Shown here piece by piece: positions 47,901-60,305 of a stretch of 64,000 nucleotides of DNA (within the stretch, counting starts at the first letter, position 1; each line of letters opens with the position of its first letter). This DNA is from Haemaphysalis longicornis. Taxonomy: Eukaryota > Arthropoda > Arachnida > Ixodida > Ixodidae. The DNA lies in NCBI GenBank assembly GCA_013339765.2, contig CM023449.1, forward strand, positions 38,996,278-39,060,277, given 5' to 3'. The notes beneath the pieces are model-generated. The model was not told the origin of the DNA, searched no databases, and saw only the letters and a program-made list of their open reading frames with translations. A program made the translations under genes and the position numbers.

Positions 47901-50574
47901 GTCGCTAAAATCAGTGACCCCAAGAAACAAATTTAGCCACACCTAGGTCGCTCCGCTGACGGCTAAAGCGGGAAAATGAAAAATATTGTTGACCTTTAAA
48001 GTTCACGTGTAGCGTATTTCGACTCCTTTACTCAAAAGATGTGACGTTCAACTAGGAGTCATTGGCCTCGAAAACGACCTAAGCCAAACAAAATAAAAAA
48101 AACTTGCTTACTCAGGACACATCAAATTTACTATTTGATTAAACACGCATGTTTTCGTTTATAACGAGCGGAACACTGTTGAAAGGATTAAGCTTTTTGT
48201 AAAGCTTTTCTTGTTAGGATAAACTGGAGACGTGTGTCATAGCGAATTATTTTTAGCGTGGAGAAATTCTACTTCGCATCCGAAATGACAATACTAAGCT
48301 TGCAGTACTATCGGTTTCAACCCATTTATTGTAACAAGATCTCAAACACGCATAATGAACTGCTACATATTGACTAAGAAGCCATGCTTTCTTTGCGTTG
48401 AAACCAGAAGTTTCTGGCGATGAAAAACATTTCTGAGTTTCAACTCAGTTTCAAATACGTTCCCAAATAAAAAAAACTCAAAATTGAGCTTACACATTTT
48501 TTTAAAGATATCACTTCAACTTGGTGCTCTTGTGTTAAAAATCGTACAGAGGCAGCACCCGGTATTTGTAAAAAGAAAACCTTCTTGCTTTACTGCAAAG
48601 ATATATTACTCATCAACAACAGCCTTCCTAATGCATAAAACACAAGGATACTTAGAGAAACCATCGGTTATAAAAGGGTAAGGGCAGGGATAAAACCTGG
48701 TTTCGGGAAGAAAATTTATTTTTGGAGGGAAATAAAAAGCCATTGCTAATTTTTGGTCGTCCAGTGGAACAACGTTTTAGCCGCCTATGATGGGCCTCAA
48801 TTCTAACAACGCGGTCGGTATTATCAAACATAACATGAACATGAATCGTCTTGGTGAAGTTGATGCCCACCCGTTATTAGTCATACAGGCAGTCTTCATA
48901 AATTAACCAATTAAGTTCTAGTAAGTTTTCAAAGATAAGCGCGGTTTTCCCAGGAAAAAGTGACTGTATTTCGATTTTCACCATTTTGATAGCAATGTTG
49001 TTTAAGCTTTTAATTCCGCCGTTGATGGTTACCAAAAACTCCGAAGATAAAATACGCAGTGCACGTGAGCATTCGGCTCGTGAGAAGCGCCTGGTGAAAC
49101 ACAGGGGCATCCGTGAGGAACCCTTAAATTATATATCGCAGTCTCACAAGGAACTTAACTTCCAGCATATCAAACTGTCCTACGGAAAGGAAACACTCCT
49201 CCGACTGCGCAACTGCATCCCACCCGAAGAGACCCACAACTGCAAAAACCTAAACACACACATCACTTTTCATGGCGTACGTGCCAGCAGTATGCATCTT
49301 ATCTTCTACAAAAAATGGCACACGGAACAGCTTTGGTACATAAAAAAGTCACCACAGCATGCATATACCTCAAGACAAAGCTGACGCAGCCAACTTCGTC
49401 AAAATACAGACAAAGGACGTAGACCTGTAATCATTCCACCATTTTCGTCGACGCAGCTGAGGCTACTGTCATCGCTATTGTTGTGACGAAAGCTGTGAAA
49501 ACTTCTACTCAGTTCATGAACTCTAGTAATTTTTTTAGGCTACCCTAGTAATTCATTAAATGGCAACATATCCCCATGATCAGTGCTTTGCAGCAAGAAG
49601 CTAAAATGAACACGAAGTATTACTCATCTGACCTTGGGGGCAGGAGTCTCTCAAAGAAACCAAGGCGGAAAGTGCCGCATTCCGTGCTTCTTTCATACCA
49701 CGCTTTTGTATCACGAGGAAAATAGAACAACGACTGAACAACTTCCCGTACCACGTTACTCACACATACCCTATAGATTCAGACGCTAGTCAAACGACCG
49801 CCGCAGCTCCGACGATCTCATCCCCAGCGAATTGGAGACAAGTCAACTATTTTTCAGCGTCCATAAAATATTTCTCTTCTATGTATATCAATTTGCTACA
49901 CGCAATGTACGCCGCACAGCCGCCGAAATCTGCCATGTTTAGCACCAATTTGGCGGCCTTTACCAAAACTATGGTAGTGCCGGCGCACCACATCTCTTCA
50001 TAATCTGCCTAAAAACAAGTAGTGGAGTATTCGACCAGCTCCCAACCCTTCTACAAACTATGTTAGAAGGGAGAGTGCTCGGGAAGCGACCCAGCAGCAA
50101 ATTATACTCAGCTAATAGAGCAGATAATAGAATGGAGGCATAACATGAGGTTTTAAAAAGATGAAATAATATAGTTCGTATATGTCAATCAGAGTTGCTC
50201 TTCTGCAGGGGTTCAGCTATGCAGTAGAGATCGCAAGAGATACCCATTTCGCTATTTCTTTTGTACGTATGATTTAAAACATCGCAGTTGTGCTCAACTG
50301 CATACTCATCAAGTACTGGTTTCGACCAGCCCCCGCGGAGATATTTGTTGTGGGCAGTTCTTTGGATCTATGGCGTTCACATCGTTCCAAAGGTTCCCAA
50401 AAAGTGATTTCGCTCTAATGGTACTTAACTCTGTCAATCACTGGTTGCCTTTTGTTTGTGATGTTCACTCGAGCCTCTCTTTTTCGGAGCGTTTTAATGC
50501 TCTATACGCGTACGATTAATTGTATATTTATTTATATTTGCAGTTGATTTAGATTGGGAGATGAGATCAAGAAG
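44972..50574. other. Body of large duplication, copy B part 2
   Basis: It is colinear with 14,520-20,740 of copy A minus the CR1-like insertion. The frame 48,986-49,384 (plus) corresponds to 18,495-18,812 without indels for ~100 codons, but changes are mainly amino-acid altering. No gene is recognised. Confidence 0.55.
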
Positions 50575-50757
50575 TTTCCGGGGAGAGAGAGAGTAACTTT
50601 ATTAAATGAAAGGAGCCGAGTGATCGCTTTCTTCAGTCCAAGATCCTGTTGGAGCATCCAGCGGTCTCAGACTGGTGGATCAATCGAAGCGGATCTTCGA
50701 CGCTCGAGCAAGCCAGTTCTCCCTCTCACTACTCAACCGAGTGGTTATAAATCGTAG
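50575..50757 (-). mobile_element. Possible LINE 3' end with CT tail
   Basis: On the minus strand the segment ends CATTTAATAAAGTTACTCTCTCTCTC, an AATAAA plus CT-repeat tail like that at 320-348. The upstream frame (RLIHQSETAGCSNRILD) weakly resembles the LVERA-type LINE terminus. Confidence 0.4.
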
Positions 50758-52045
50758 AAAGTAGGGGTTGAGCTGGCGCTCACCACACCATGATGCCAGT
50801 ACAGCGTGCAGAAGGGCGGCTTTCGTTTGCAAGAGAATGTGTTCGTTTGCAGGAGAAGAGCGTTCCTCTTTCTTGCAAGAGAGAGCAGAAGGGCTAGCTG
50901 GAATGATGTAAAGTGGTCTCTACCCAACTACTCGCGGCCCTCGGCTAGTATGCCACGTCCAGGGTGAGCTGGTTAGTTCCGGCTCACCATCGTCTCTGGG
51001 CAAGGACAGACGGAGAGAAGGGTGAGCCGGGGCTCACCATCGATAACCAATACCATTTTCTCTGAGAGGTTTCCTGGCTCACCATCGATGCGGGCATTGG
51101 AGCTCCGTCAGCTCCGTCACTGTCACTGATCCGTGATCCGTGATAACCCGCGTGATAGAGCGGGAAGGCGTTAGAGCCGGAAGGCGTTGGTAGAGCCGGG
51201 AAGGCGTATGGAAACGGCGACCTCCTGGGGCGGTTGGGGCCTGTTGCTCGCCGTGCCTACCTCCTGGGCGGTTGGGGCCTGTTGCTCGCCGTGCCTGCGA
51301 AAATAAGTGGGGGGTGGGGCGACTGATGCTTCCCCGCGCTCGTGTCTCGGCCGTGGGGGGAGGGGGGTTTGATGCCAACTCACTCTCGTGGTGCGCTGAA
51401 CGTCGGCTGATCTGGGTTCCTGCGGCCTGGGCGGTGAGAATTATCCGGTTGCACCACCCGCTGGTGTTGCTTGCCATCTCTCCTGATTTGAAGATGAGGC
51501 CCCAAGTTCAGGGCGCCAATGTTGTGACGTATGTATCACTCGGAGAATACTCAACACAAGGGATCCGTGGTAACGACGAGAAAAAGTGAGGAAGACAGGA
51601 GGCAACGACAACAGGCGGTAATCCAAAAGGGTGGTCATTCCCAAAACAACCCTAGTGCTCTCGCCTTCCGTGACATCGACGGGTACCGCGTTGCTCGGCT
51701 GGCCAAAGTCTTTCGACTCCCGGTCTACCACTGAGCGATCTCGGTCGAGGCTAGTTTAGATGAGCCCAGTTCCTTACTCTTTTTTTCTCGCCGTCACCTC
51801 GTCTACCCCGCGGGGTCCGCTTTCCATGTTCGTTGTCACCTCTCCTAATGCCGTCTTGCCACTGGCGCCGCCGTGCCATTGGATCGCCAGGCTGCTGCCT
51901 GACCCGAGACGAAATTCGCACATGTATACTGAGCCCGGTTACTAAAAAAGGATATATGGCTACTAAGCGCCTGGCTTCTGAGAGAGGGTGGCGGCGTCTC
52001 CTCGACGACCGCTCGCCGGATTGCGCTGTTCCCCCTTTCCACTAA
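50758..52045 (-). mobile_element. Gypsy-type 5' LTR, primer-binding site and leader
   Basis: On the minus strand an LTR ends CACAACA at 51,520. One base later is TGGCGCCCTGAACTTGGGG (51,500-51,518), which has the TGGCGCC form of retroviral/Gypsy primer-binding sites. The LTR end (GTGACGTATG, CGGAGAATAC, ACACAAGG) resembles the one at 20,903. The LTR's other boundary is uncertain (about 52,030). The leader 50,758-51,499 has repeated GCTCACCATCG and a duplicated GGTTGGGGCCTGTTGCTCGC and no clear gag. The remainder of the element is missing. Confidence 0.65.
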
Positions 52046-54097
52046 CCAGACCTTTTTTTAAAAAGTAGATCTTTTAAAGGTACTTGGGAACCCTTCAGAT
52101 AGAAGCTTTCACTCTTTCCTTCGCGTCTGTAAGTAGTGTGAAAGATAAAGTTATCGCCAGCAGAGAGCGGCATTGAGTTATTCACTTGTCGCAGGGTAGC
52201 CTTCTTCCCTTTATGCCTTGCTTTTGTGAGTTTTTTTGTACTGTGGTATCGATAGCATTATACTCCTGAAACTGAATGAAGCCAGCCAATAGTTCTTGCA
52301 TTGCTGTTAGAATGTAATTTGTGCGCTTGAAGAAGGTCAGGATCGGAAAAGAGACAAAAACATTTGGCAAGTTTCTGTGTTACTTACTGGGCACAGGGCG
52401 CCATCTTTTCGCCGAGGTAATTTGTGACCCCCTAATATGAGTACTGAATGTGTTTGTTCACCACGAACTGAAAGCATTTAGAATTAGGAGAAAAGGTGAT
52501 AATGAAGTAGCAGGGAGCCTTCAAGGCAGATCATGTTGCGTGAGCAGTATAGGTAATCAAGCATACGGGTAAAATGTACTTGTCGATCCATGGAGATAGC
52601 AACTGAAGAACAGAAAATGAGAGCACCTTTGGAGAGAGGTATGGTCTACTGAGGTACGCTCTTAGCTTCGTTAGCTTTCACTTCGTGCTACTTGCTATTC
52701 GGATGAAAACAAGGGGCAAGCAGAGCTCACCGCATGCCTCCGCTCAATAACCTGTCCCTTCCGGCATGGGCTATTCCCAATGATGCTTGTCGGCACTAGC
52801 AAATGGGTTTTCATACACGCACAAACCGGGAAAACTGTTTGCAAGGACAATAAAATGCTGGTACCTGTGCAGGAAAAAAACGGTGACAAGCAGGCAACGT
52901 CGCAGCTGAAGTGATTTAGGGCGAAAGCTCAGGCGCTTAGCACGTGAAGCGCAGTTGGTATGCTGAACAAGAGGCAGTACTGACCCTTGGTGTTGCACGA
53001 GTTCAAAGCCGCAATAAGGCACAGATATTGTGTGGGGATTCATATTTGTCAGTGAGAAAGGCGAGGTGTACACGCATTCCTAACGGTGCACCAGGGGATG
53101 CTAAAGTTTCCTGTTGATTTCTCTGTTACCTTATGCTCGGGGAAAAGCACGTCTTGGAAGCGCCCAATTTGCCGATGGGCGCGAGTGCCGTGTCCCCACC
53201 ATCACCGAAATTCCTACCGGTGGTTACTAACTTTTGTGTGTCCACAATTCAACAGCCTCTTTTTAGCGAATTTGTGCATGCGTACAGTATCGTCGAGCCT
53301 CACAGACGACGTGGTGTCGGCAGCTGTATGTGTAGAAGACGGAAATGATCTGTTTGCAGCTCAATTTTAACAATTTGTGTTGGAGGTCATATGGGCGACA
53401 TCGCTACGACCTGTGCGCAATAGGATCTGTTTGAGCCTTGTTTGAATTTCCGGTGTTGGCATTTGCTCCGCTATTTTAATCTGGAGATAGTCTTGATGTT
53501 GATCGTTTGTTTTTTTATCTGGATACAGTTATTTAGCGCACTATGCTGATGGGAGAGTGTGCTCTCCGAAGGCGAACGTATATTAAGATTAAGGCGCGAT
53601 TGCGGTAATAACCGTAGACAAAAGAGATATGTGATTTTCTGAGATCAAAGTCCTGCCTTGTAGTGGCAGCTAGGCATTGTCGACCCTGCTGGGTATCTTC
53701 CACTAGTAAAATATATGACCTGGGCTGATATTTGTTAAGTTAGCTGACAGGCGTATTCGGCTATGGCGAACAGTTTGTAACAAGTCAGCACTTTTATATA
53801 CATCTTGTAAATTTAACACTGTAATATGGGTTCCACAGAAATGCCTTCAAATTCTAGTGACACGTTACCAAGTCTTTATCCTTTCTCGGCGGGGAGCCAG
53901 CAAAATGATACAGTCTACTCGAATTTCACTTCTGGCGTCACAAGAGGTCATCGGCCGGTCAGATGACCATCGTTCGAAAGCCCATTATACGCCCACTGCG
54001 ATGTTGTAGCATCGTCCAGCGGCTGCATTTCCAGCCAAGCAAGGAGATACGCGGTCGACGTTATGCTCTGTTTGGCGCTAAGGTACATGTTTTTATA
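52046..54097. other. Body of large duplication, copy B part 3
   Basis: From about 52,370 it is colinear with 23,061-24,857. The first ~300 bp have no match in copy A and may be original sequence lost there. No gene is recognised. Confidence 0.55.
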
Positions 54098-54919
54098 GTC
54101 ATCATCATGATCATCATCATCATTCTGTAGACGCCCACTTCAATGCGAAGACCTCGCCCAATAATGTAAAATTATGCCGGTCTCGTGCTAACTGCAACCA
54201 ATTTATCCCAGCAGTCTTGTTGATCTCATCTGCCCATTTAACTTTCGGAGACCCCCTGCCATGCTTGCCTTCTCTGGCGATCCGCCCTTTTACCCTTAAT
54301 GACCAACGGCTATCCTGCCTTTGCATTACATGCCCGGCCCACGCCCAATTCTTCTTCTTCTTTTAAACAAGAATGTGCTTAGGAGCGTTTGTTCTGTGAC
54401 CCACTCCACTCTCGTCCTGTCTCTTATGTTTCACTTTTCATCTTCAGTTCCATTTCTCACTGAGTCACCCTCAATTTAAGCTAACCCTCTTAGTCAGCCT
54501 CCAAGTTTCTGCTGCCCGTATGTGAGTGCCGGTAAGATTCAGCTGTCATACACTTAATTCTTCAAGGTCAATGGTAGGCTGCCATTCATCATCTAAGAAT
54601 GCCTACCGAATACTCCACCCCACTCTTATCCTTTTAATTTTCTCTGCCTCCTCATTGAATCGGCGTCAGAGGTTCTCCAAAATAGATATATTCGCTTACC
54701 ACTTCCACTGCCTCACCATTTATCTCCAACCCCTGTGCTCTCCCGAGGTGAGTGATCATTACTTTAGTTTTCTGTATAGTACTTTTCAAGATCACGGTTC
54801 TGCTGCGCTTGTTCAGTGCTGTAAGCATGCTTTGCAATTCTTCCCCCAAGTTACTTAGCACGGCAACGTTATCAACAAATCTGAGGTTGCTCAGGTAATA
54901 TCCCATTAGCCTTCCCCCC
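54098..54919 (-). mobile_element. RTE-type LINE 3' fragment, copy B, split
   Basis: A GAT-type triplet tail (54,098-54,123) and the C-terminal frame QRQDSRWSLRVKGRIAREGK (54,120-54,326) match 24,858-25,251. Further upstream, FVDNVAVLSNLGEELQSMLT (YADD position changed to VDNV) and GEAVEVVSEYIYFG occur. It is interrupted at 54,920 by an LTR retrotransposon and resumes at 59,632. Confidence 0.85.
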
Positions 54920-57900
54920 AGTAAAGGTTGAGGTTCGTTGTTTTGTTGTTGTTTATGATGATCTGCGTTGGTGCCTGATGGTGACAGCACTGATGACACG
55001 ACGACGATGGGAGTTGATGAGGGTTTTAAAACTGTATATTTACACAGAAGATATATACAGAATATCACAGACTGAAGAGAGAGTTAACAAAGTAAGAAAT
55101 AAAATGGGTTCCTAGGTCAGCTAAGACTTTGTGCCCGCGGCACCCCCGTCAGCGACGGACCCTGACCTAAGACTACCCAAGTGGGGAGATCCTCCCTAGC
55201 CTGACCTGGCTAGCCCGGCAATACGCCGGCCGTGCATAGCACATTAAACCTTGAGGATTCGACCCCGAGACCTCGTGTCTCGTGGTTTTAATGGGTTACT
55301 TAGGCCCCACCCCCGATACACAGGCCAATCGGTATCTCCTGGGAACCTGATAGGATGGATTACTAAATCCGGGCCTAAACCGTGGTAGGCAACGCCCCCG
55401 CAACCCTCAAACCCTGGTCACTCTCTCCCACCAGAAAAACAAGGAAGAGATCAAAAGTAACCAAACAAATGCCACAAACACTCAAACATCCGAGGAACAC
55501 GTGCAAGCGCCCGGGGCAGCTTCTACGCACGCCGCCTCCCTTGCCCGTTCCCGCGCCGCACTTTACGCGTATAACGCCTTGTCCAAAGCTGGACCGAGAA
55601 CACAAACGCGGGGTGACCCGTATCGTTTCTCTAACGAACGCGCGCGCCTCTCGAGGCTCCCCACCATTGACGGGCGATCCTCGGCAGAAAACCATATGGG
55701 GAGCGCGGACCCGCGGTTCGCATTCCCAAGGAAACATCTTCGCACCTCCTTAGTAGTGCGCGCGGGCCACAAGAACAAAGACCCAACCACGCCCCCAATC
55801 GGCCGCGACCAAAGCACGGTTGACAGCCCCTTGCTCCCGTTATCAGAAGCGCGTCGGGCCACTTTGTTTTACAACCGTCCCTCTGGCTAAACGCGCGCGC
55901 AGGGGGCCCCCGAAGCGACCGCCACCACGTCCACGCAAAAAGCTCATCGAGCATCCGCCCCGCGGTTTCCCACGCTCGTACTGTGCTTTGCGAATGGCCG
56001 CTCAAAACAACCCACAGCAGAGCTGAGGCTCAAGACAATTCGTCTCCACGCAGGCGGCATGATCCAAAGGCCGCCTGCTGTTGACAGGCTGGCTGCCAGA
56101 AAGTCCTTCAGGCGCCCTTCAGGGGATCGCCGCTTCCCACGCGTTCGACTTTGCAGCGTCGCTTGGCGCCTGCAACCCTTACACGCCCGTCACAAGATTC
56201 ACGTAGGGGCCCACTGGTCACTACGGAATAACACAAACTAAAGGCAGCGTGCAAAGCGACAATGAGAACAACTCATCCCTGTGTGCGGATAACATGCTAC
56301 ACAAGCATGCATGCACACAAAACCCTTCGAACAAGGACACTCCCAAAATAATTAGAGTTCCAATCGAAGAAAAATATGTCCGGTGTAGCATCACGTTCGC
56401 TATAAGGCGTACGGTCCGCTGTGCTCCGCTAGCGAAACGCACACACACCCGGTGCCAGTACGCAACGTCTCGTATCACTGTCTTCTTCAGCAGCACGACC
56501 AGTCATTGTTGCGACACCTAGTTCTCGATTACACGGAGGGTTCCCCCGCCATGCACCCGCATGCGAACACTGCCACTCCCTTAGGAACACCGCAGAAAAA
56601 TGGACACCTTCCGTCCTCCCCTAGAGCGGCCCCTCGGCGCAACTCTACCTCGAGCTCAACCTGGCCACCGAAAAGCCACACCTGACCAAAGTAACCCCAG
56701 GCCACCCAAAATGAGCGCCCGACAGCCGGTGGGTATTCAACCTGTGCCGGAGAAAACTCTCCGCGCCTGTGTACGAAGCTACCCCTGGCTCGACAATGCG
56801 AAACTCGCCTGGAAGGCCCTTGCAAGCGAACAAACGCTTGCCCGCACTGAAGGTGTCGGTTTTCTTCGCTCCAACAGAACACCTGTGCTCGCCTACCCGT
56901 TCGGCGGTCTTACCGGGGCGACATGATGCTCATTTCGAGCGGCTTGGCCCTTGCCCCGCCGAGCCATGTACGCCCCTCTCGTCTGCCTCAGCAGAACAAT
57001 GCCGAGGGCATTTTGGCCATACCCGCGTCGTGCTCGACCCTGTCGCTCTGCTCCTCTCGCGGAAGCGTGGCAGCTGGCTCCTCCCGACACCCCGTGTCGT
57101 CGAGAACACCTCGCGGCGCGAGCGCTACCGAAGCACCTTGCTTGCCCACCGCGACGCCCAGCGAGCGATGATGGCGATCACTACGCTTCGCCGGCCTCAG
57201 ATACGGCGACCGCGGCGTTAGTTGCCCCTTCTGCTCGATTACCTGGATTACAGATCACGGTGGTGTATGTCTACACCCTCGCTTGCGTCTCCTGAGATTG
57301 CCCGTGGTCTGGATTTACTGACCGGTCCGAGCCAGCATCGGGCGGCGACACCTGAAGCCGTGGTGCGATTGCACCAACTGCGACGCATTCGCATCCCACC
57401 TCTGCCGCTGGGACAGCAACAGCCACCGCTCCGTTGGCACTCGGCAGCCAATGCTGCGTCGCCTCACCGTTAACTGTTTCGGCCTCGTTGGGCGGCCCCG
57501 GCTCCTGAGAATTCGCCAACTGACCTGAAAGCTCCGCTCCCGGGATCGCATTCCCGCACCGGCGTGAGACCAGACACTCGCGTGCGGTCTCTCTATCCTT
57601 TTCGCTGTCTGAATTAACTGGACCACCCCGCGGCGGGGTCGGGCGGCGGCTCGTGAACCCCTGCGGCGGCCGCAACGGGTGCGACGCATGCGCCTCCCCC
57701 CGCCTCTGACACGAATGCCTCATCGGTGCTCGGCTGACAATGCGGCGTCGCCTTACACAGCTTTGTTCGTGCGCTCCCCGCCGCGGCAACTGCCGGGCTC
57801 TTTCGCGCTGTTCCATTAGTTCGAGCTCCCGCGCAAATCCCTAATGTTCTCCCGAACAGCCCTGAGCTCTGCTTCCATCGCTTCGACTGAGCGATTCTTG

Positions 57901-59631
57901 CTCTCCATGATTAGCTATACGAACTAAATCGTAGTTACGCCAATGCATGCCCTGACTTAACGGCAGTGATCGCGCACGGGTGAAGGCAAAAGGGACTCAC
58001 CACACGACGCGCTGTGACAGACGTCGTCGTCTTCCAGGTGGTCTCTCTCCCTGCTGCTCCTCACCGCACGATAACGGCGTTCCGTCAGTGTCCGCAGTCA
58101 CACACCTGATGCGCTGCTTCCCCAGTAGTCGCTCCGACGCCGACGCTGTGTCGACGCCTTCGTTGCTCCTGCTGGTCCCCGGCAAGCCGTAACTCGCCGT
58201 CCCGCTGTCTGCACGGGCTTCCGGTAGACGATGTCTTCCCCCGGTTGCAGATGCGCCCCTACTTGTTGCTCTTCAGTCGTCGCCCTCCTTGTCGTCGCGC
58301 CTCGCAGATCCTGTCGACTGCGCCAGTAAAGGTTGAGGTTCGTTGTTCTTCTTCTTGATGTTGTTGAAGATGATGATGATCTGCGTTGGTGCCTGATGGT
58401 GACGGCACTGATGACACGACGACGATGGGGTTGATGAGGGTTTTAAAACTGTATATTTACACAGAAGATATACAGAATATGGACAAACTGAAGATAGAGT
58501 TAACAAAGTAAGAAATAAAATGGGTTCTAGGTCAGCTAAACTTTGTGCACGCGGCACCCCCGTCAGCGACGGACCCTGACCTAAAACTACCCAAGTGGTG
58601 AGATCCTCCCTAGCCTGACCTGGCTAGCCCGGCAATACGCCGGCCGTGCATAGCACATTAAAACCTTGAGGATTCGACCCCGAGACCTCGTGTCTCGTGG
58701 TTTTAATGGGTTACTTAGGCCCCACCCCCGATACACAGGCCAATCGGTATCTCCTGGGCACCTGATAGGATGGATTACTCACCAAATCCGGGCCTAAACC
58801 GCGGTGGGCAACGCCCCCCGCAACCCTCAAACGCTGGTCACTCTCTCCCACCAGAAAAACAAGGAAGAGATCAAAAGTAAACCAAACAAATACCACAAAA
58901 CACTCAAACATCCGAGGAACCAAACAAACCTCCTTGGAGGAAATACGTGCAAGCGCCCGGGGCTAGCTTCTACGCACGCCGCCTCCCTTGCCCGTTCCCA
59001 CGCCCGCACTTTACGCGTATAACGCCTTGTCCAAAGCTGTGGACCGAGAACACAAACGCGGGGTGACCCGTATCCGTTTCTCTTAACGAACGCAGCGCGC
59101 CTCTCGAGGCTCCCACCATTGACGGCGATCCTCGGCAGAAACCATATGGGGCGCGCGGACCCCGCGGCGTCGCATTCCCAGGAAACATCTTCGCACCTCC
59201 TTATATGTGCGCGCGGGCCAACAAAGACCCAACCACGGCCCCCAATCGGCCGCCGACAAAGCTTGACGGTTGACAGCCCTTGCTCCCCGTTATCAGAAGC
59301 GCGTCGGGCCACTTGTTTACAACCGTCCCTCTGGCTAAACGCGCGCGCAGGTGGCCCCCCGAAGCGACCGCCACCTCGTCCACGCAAAAGCTCATCCAGC
59401 ATCCGACCCGCGGTTTCCCACGCTCGTACTGTGCTTTGCGACTGGCCGCTCAAAACAACGCCACAGCAGAGCTGAGGCTCAAGACAATTCGTCTCCACGC
59501 AGGCGGCATGATCCAAAGGCCGCCTGCTGTTGACAGGCTGGCTGCCAGAAAGCCCTTCAGGCGCCCTTCAGGTAATCGCCGCTTCCCACGCGTTCGACTT
59601 TGCAGCGTCGCTGGCGCCTGCAACCCTTACA
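54920..59631 (-). mobile_element. LTR retrotransposon lacking pol (LARD-like)
   Basis: Direct repeats 54,920-56,183 (1,264 bp) and 58,325-59,631 (1,307 bp) both begin AGTAAAGGTTGAGG and end GCAACCCTTACA, forming imperfect terminal inverted repeats. On the minus strand TGGCGCAGTCGACAGGAT (58,308-58,325) abuts the right LTR and matches the 3' end expected of tRNA-Ser (CGACTGCGCCA), so transcription runs leftward. The 2.1-kb interior is GC-rich, carries only a gag-like coiled-coil start and has no protease, reverse transcriptase or integrase. It would need enzymes in trans. It splits an RTE fragment; the flanks show no clear target duplication. Confidence 0.85.
57271..57908 (-). pseudogene. Gag-like coiled-coil start and overlapping frame
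   Basis: A 30-codon frame starts at 57,908 (MESKNRSVEAMEAELRAVRE), a short heptad-like acidic/basic helix, and stops at 57,816-57,818. The TAA overlaps the ATG of the next frame (TAATG), a 181-codon frame beginning MEQRERARQLPRRG. The two would read as one helix if joined by a frame shift. The second part has no recognised domain. It could be a decayed gag or a deliberate stop-restart arrangement. Confidence 0.35.
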
Positions 59632-59711
59632 AACCACTTTCCCAATTAAATCTTTCTGAATACCTCGTGATAACATAGTAGAGATTGTGCCTCCTTGTCT
59701 GACGGCCTTTC
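59632..59711 (-). mobile_element. RTE fragment, continuation beyond the LTR element
   Basis: CCAATTAAATCTTTCTGAATACCTC and GTAGAGATTGTGCCTCCTTGTCTGAC align with 25,705-25,790 of the other RTE fragment, so this is the piece displaced by the 4.7-kb insertion. Confidence 0.8.
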
Positions 59712-60305
59712 TTACAGGTATCTCTTAAAATTTACTATTAATCGAATCATAACCAGGGAAGAATGGTTGCTTAATTTGTTGATGAGGGAAGCGATACCAG
59801 AAACGTCTACTAAAATTGGTGGCATGGGGAGCTGATTGTAGCAAGAGGTGGAAGGAAGTGGAAAATCAGACGTTTTTGTAAACTGGGCAGCAAATACGTT
59901 GTTGAGGGCTGTTGCACACTGACTGATGCGAACTGTGTCACCAGATGAGTCTTGCAATAAGATGGAATCATCTTTTGGAGGATTGATAACGCGCCAAAAC
60001 GTTTTTACATTTGTTTTTAGCATTGACGGCAATACGTTAGAAACGAAGTTACCTTTAGCTTGTTTGAGTGCCCTGACGTAAATACTACATGCGGTTTTAT
60101 AAGTGGCCCATCGTTCGTTAGCTGGCGAGCGCTTAGCGGAACGATAAAGGCGTTTTTTCTTGTTAGACAGGCGTTTGATAGTGGTATTATACCATGGCGA
60201 TTGTGAGTGACTAGCAATGGTGTAGGTTGGTATGTGCTTTACGCTGAGGCGATGAACTTCGGCAGCAAACATATCCCAGTTAGACTGGGATAGATTGTTA
60301 TGCTT
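59712..60305 (-). mobile_element. CR1/L2-like LINE, endonuclease-RT linker
   Basis: A ~200-codon minus frame reads NWDMFAAEVHRLSVKHIP, SPWYNTTIKRLSNKKKRLYR, WATYKTACSIYVRALKQAK, NVKTFWRVINPPKDDSILL and ALNNVFAAQFTK. This is the linker between endonuclease and reverse transcriptase in CR1/L2/Jockey-type LINEs. The frame is uninterrupted, so it is fairly young, but both ends are truncated; the first ~15 residues of the frame belong to the neighbouring LINE. Confidence 0.75.

Noticed and set aside
50758..52045. AAAGGGGGAA on the minus strand near 52,025 as a polypurine tract before the LTR
   Set aside because: The following bases do not start with TG, and the same LTR already has a primer-binding site on its other side, so it should be a 5' LTR.
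58827..59516. 229-codon minus frame in the right LTR of the 54,920-59,631 element
   Set aside because: It lies inside an LTR, is broken differently in the paired LTR (55,375-56,005), and has no domain; high GC explains the open frame.
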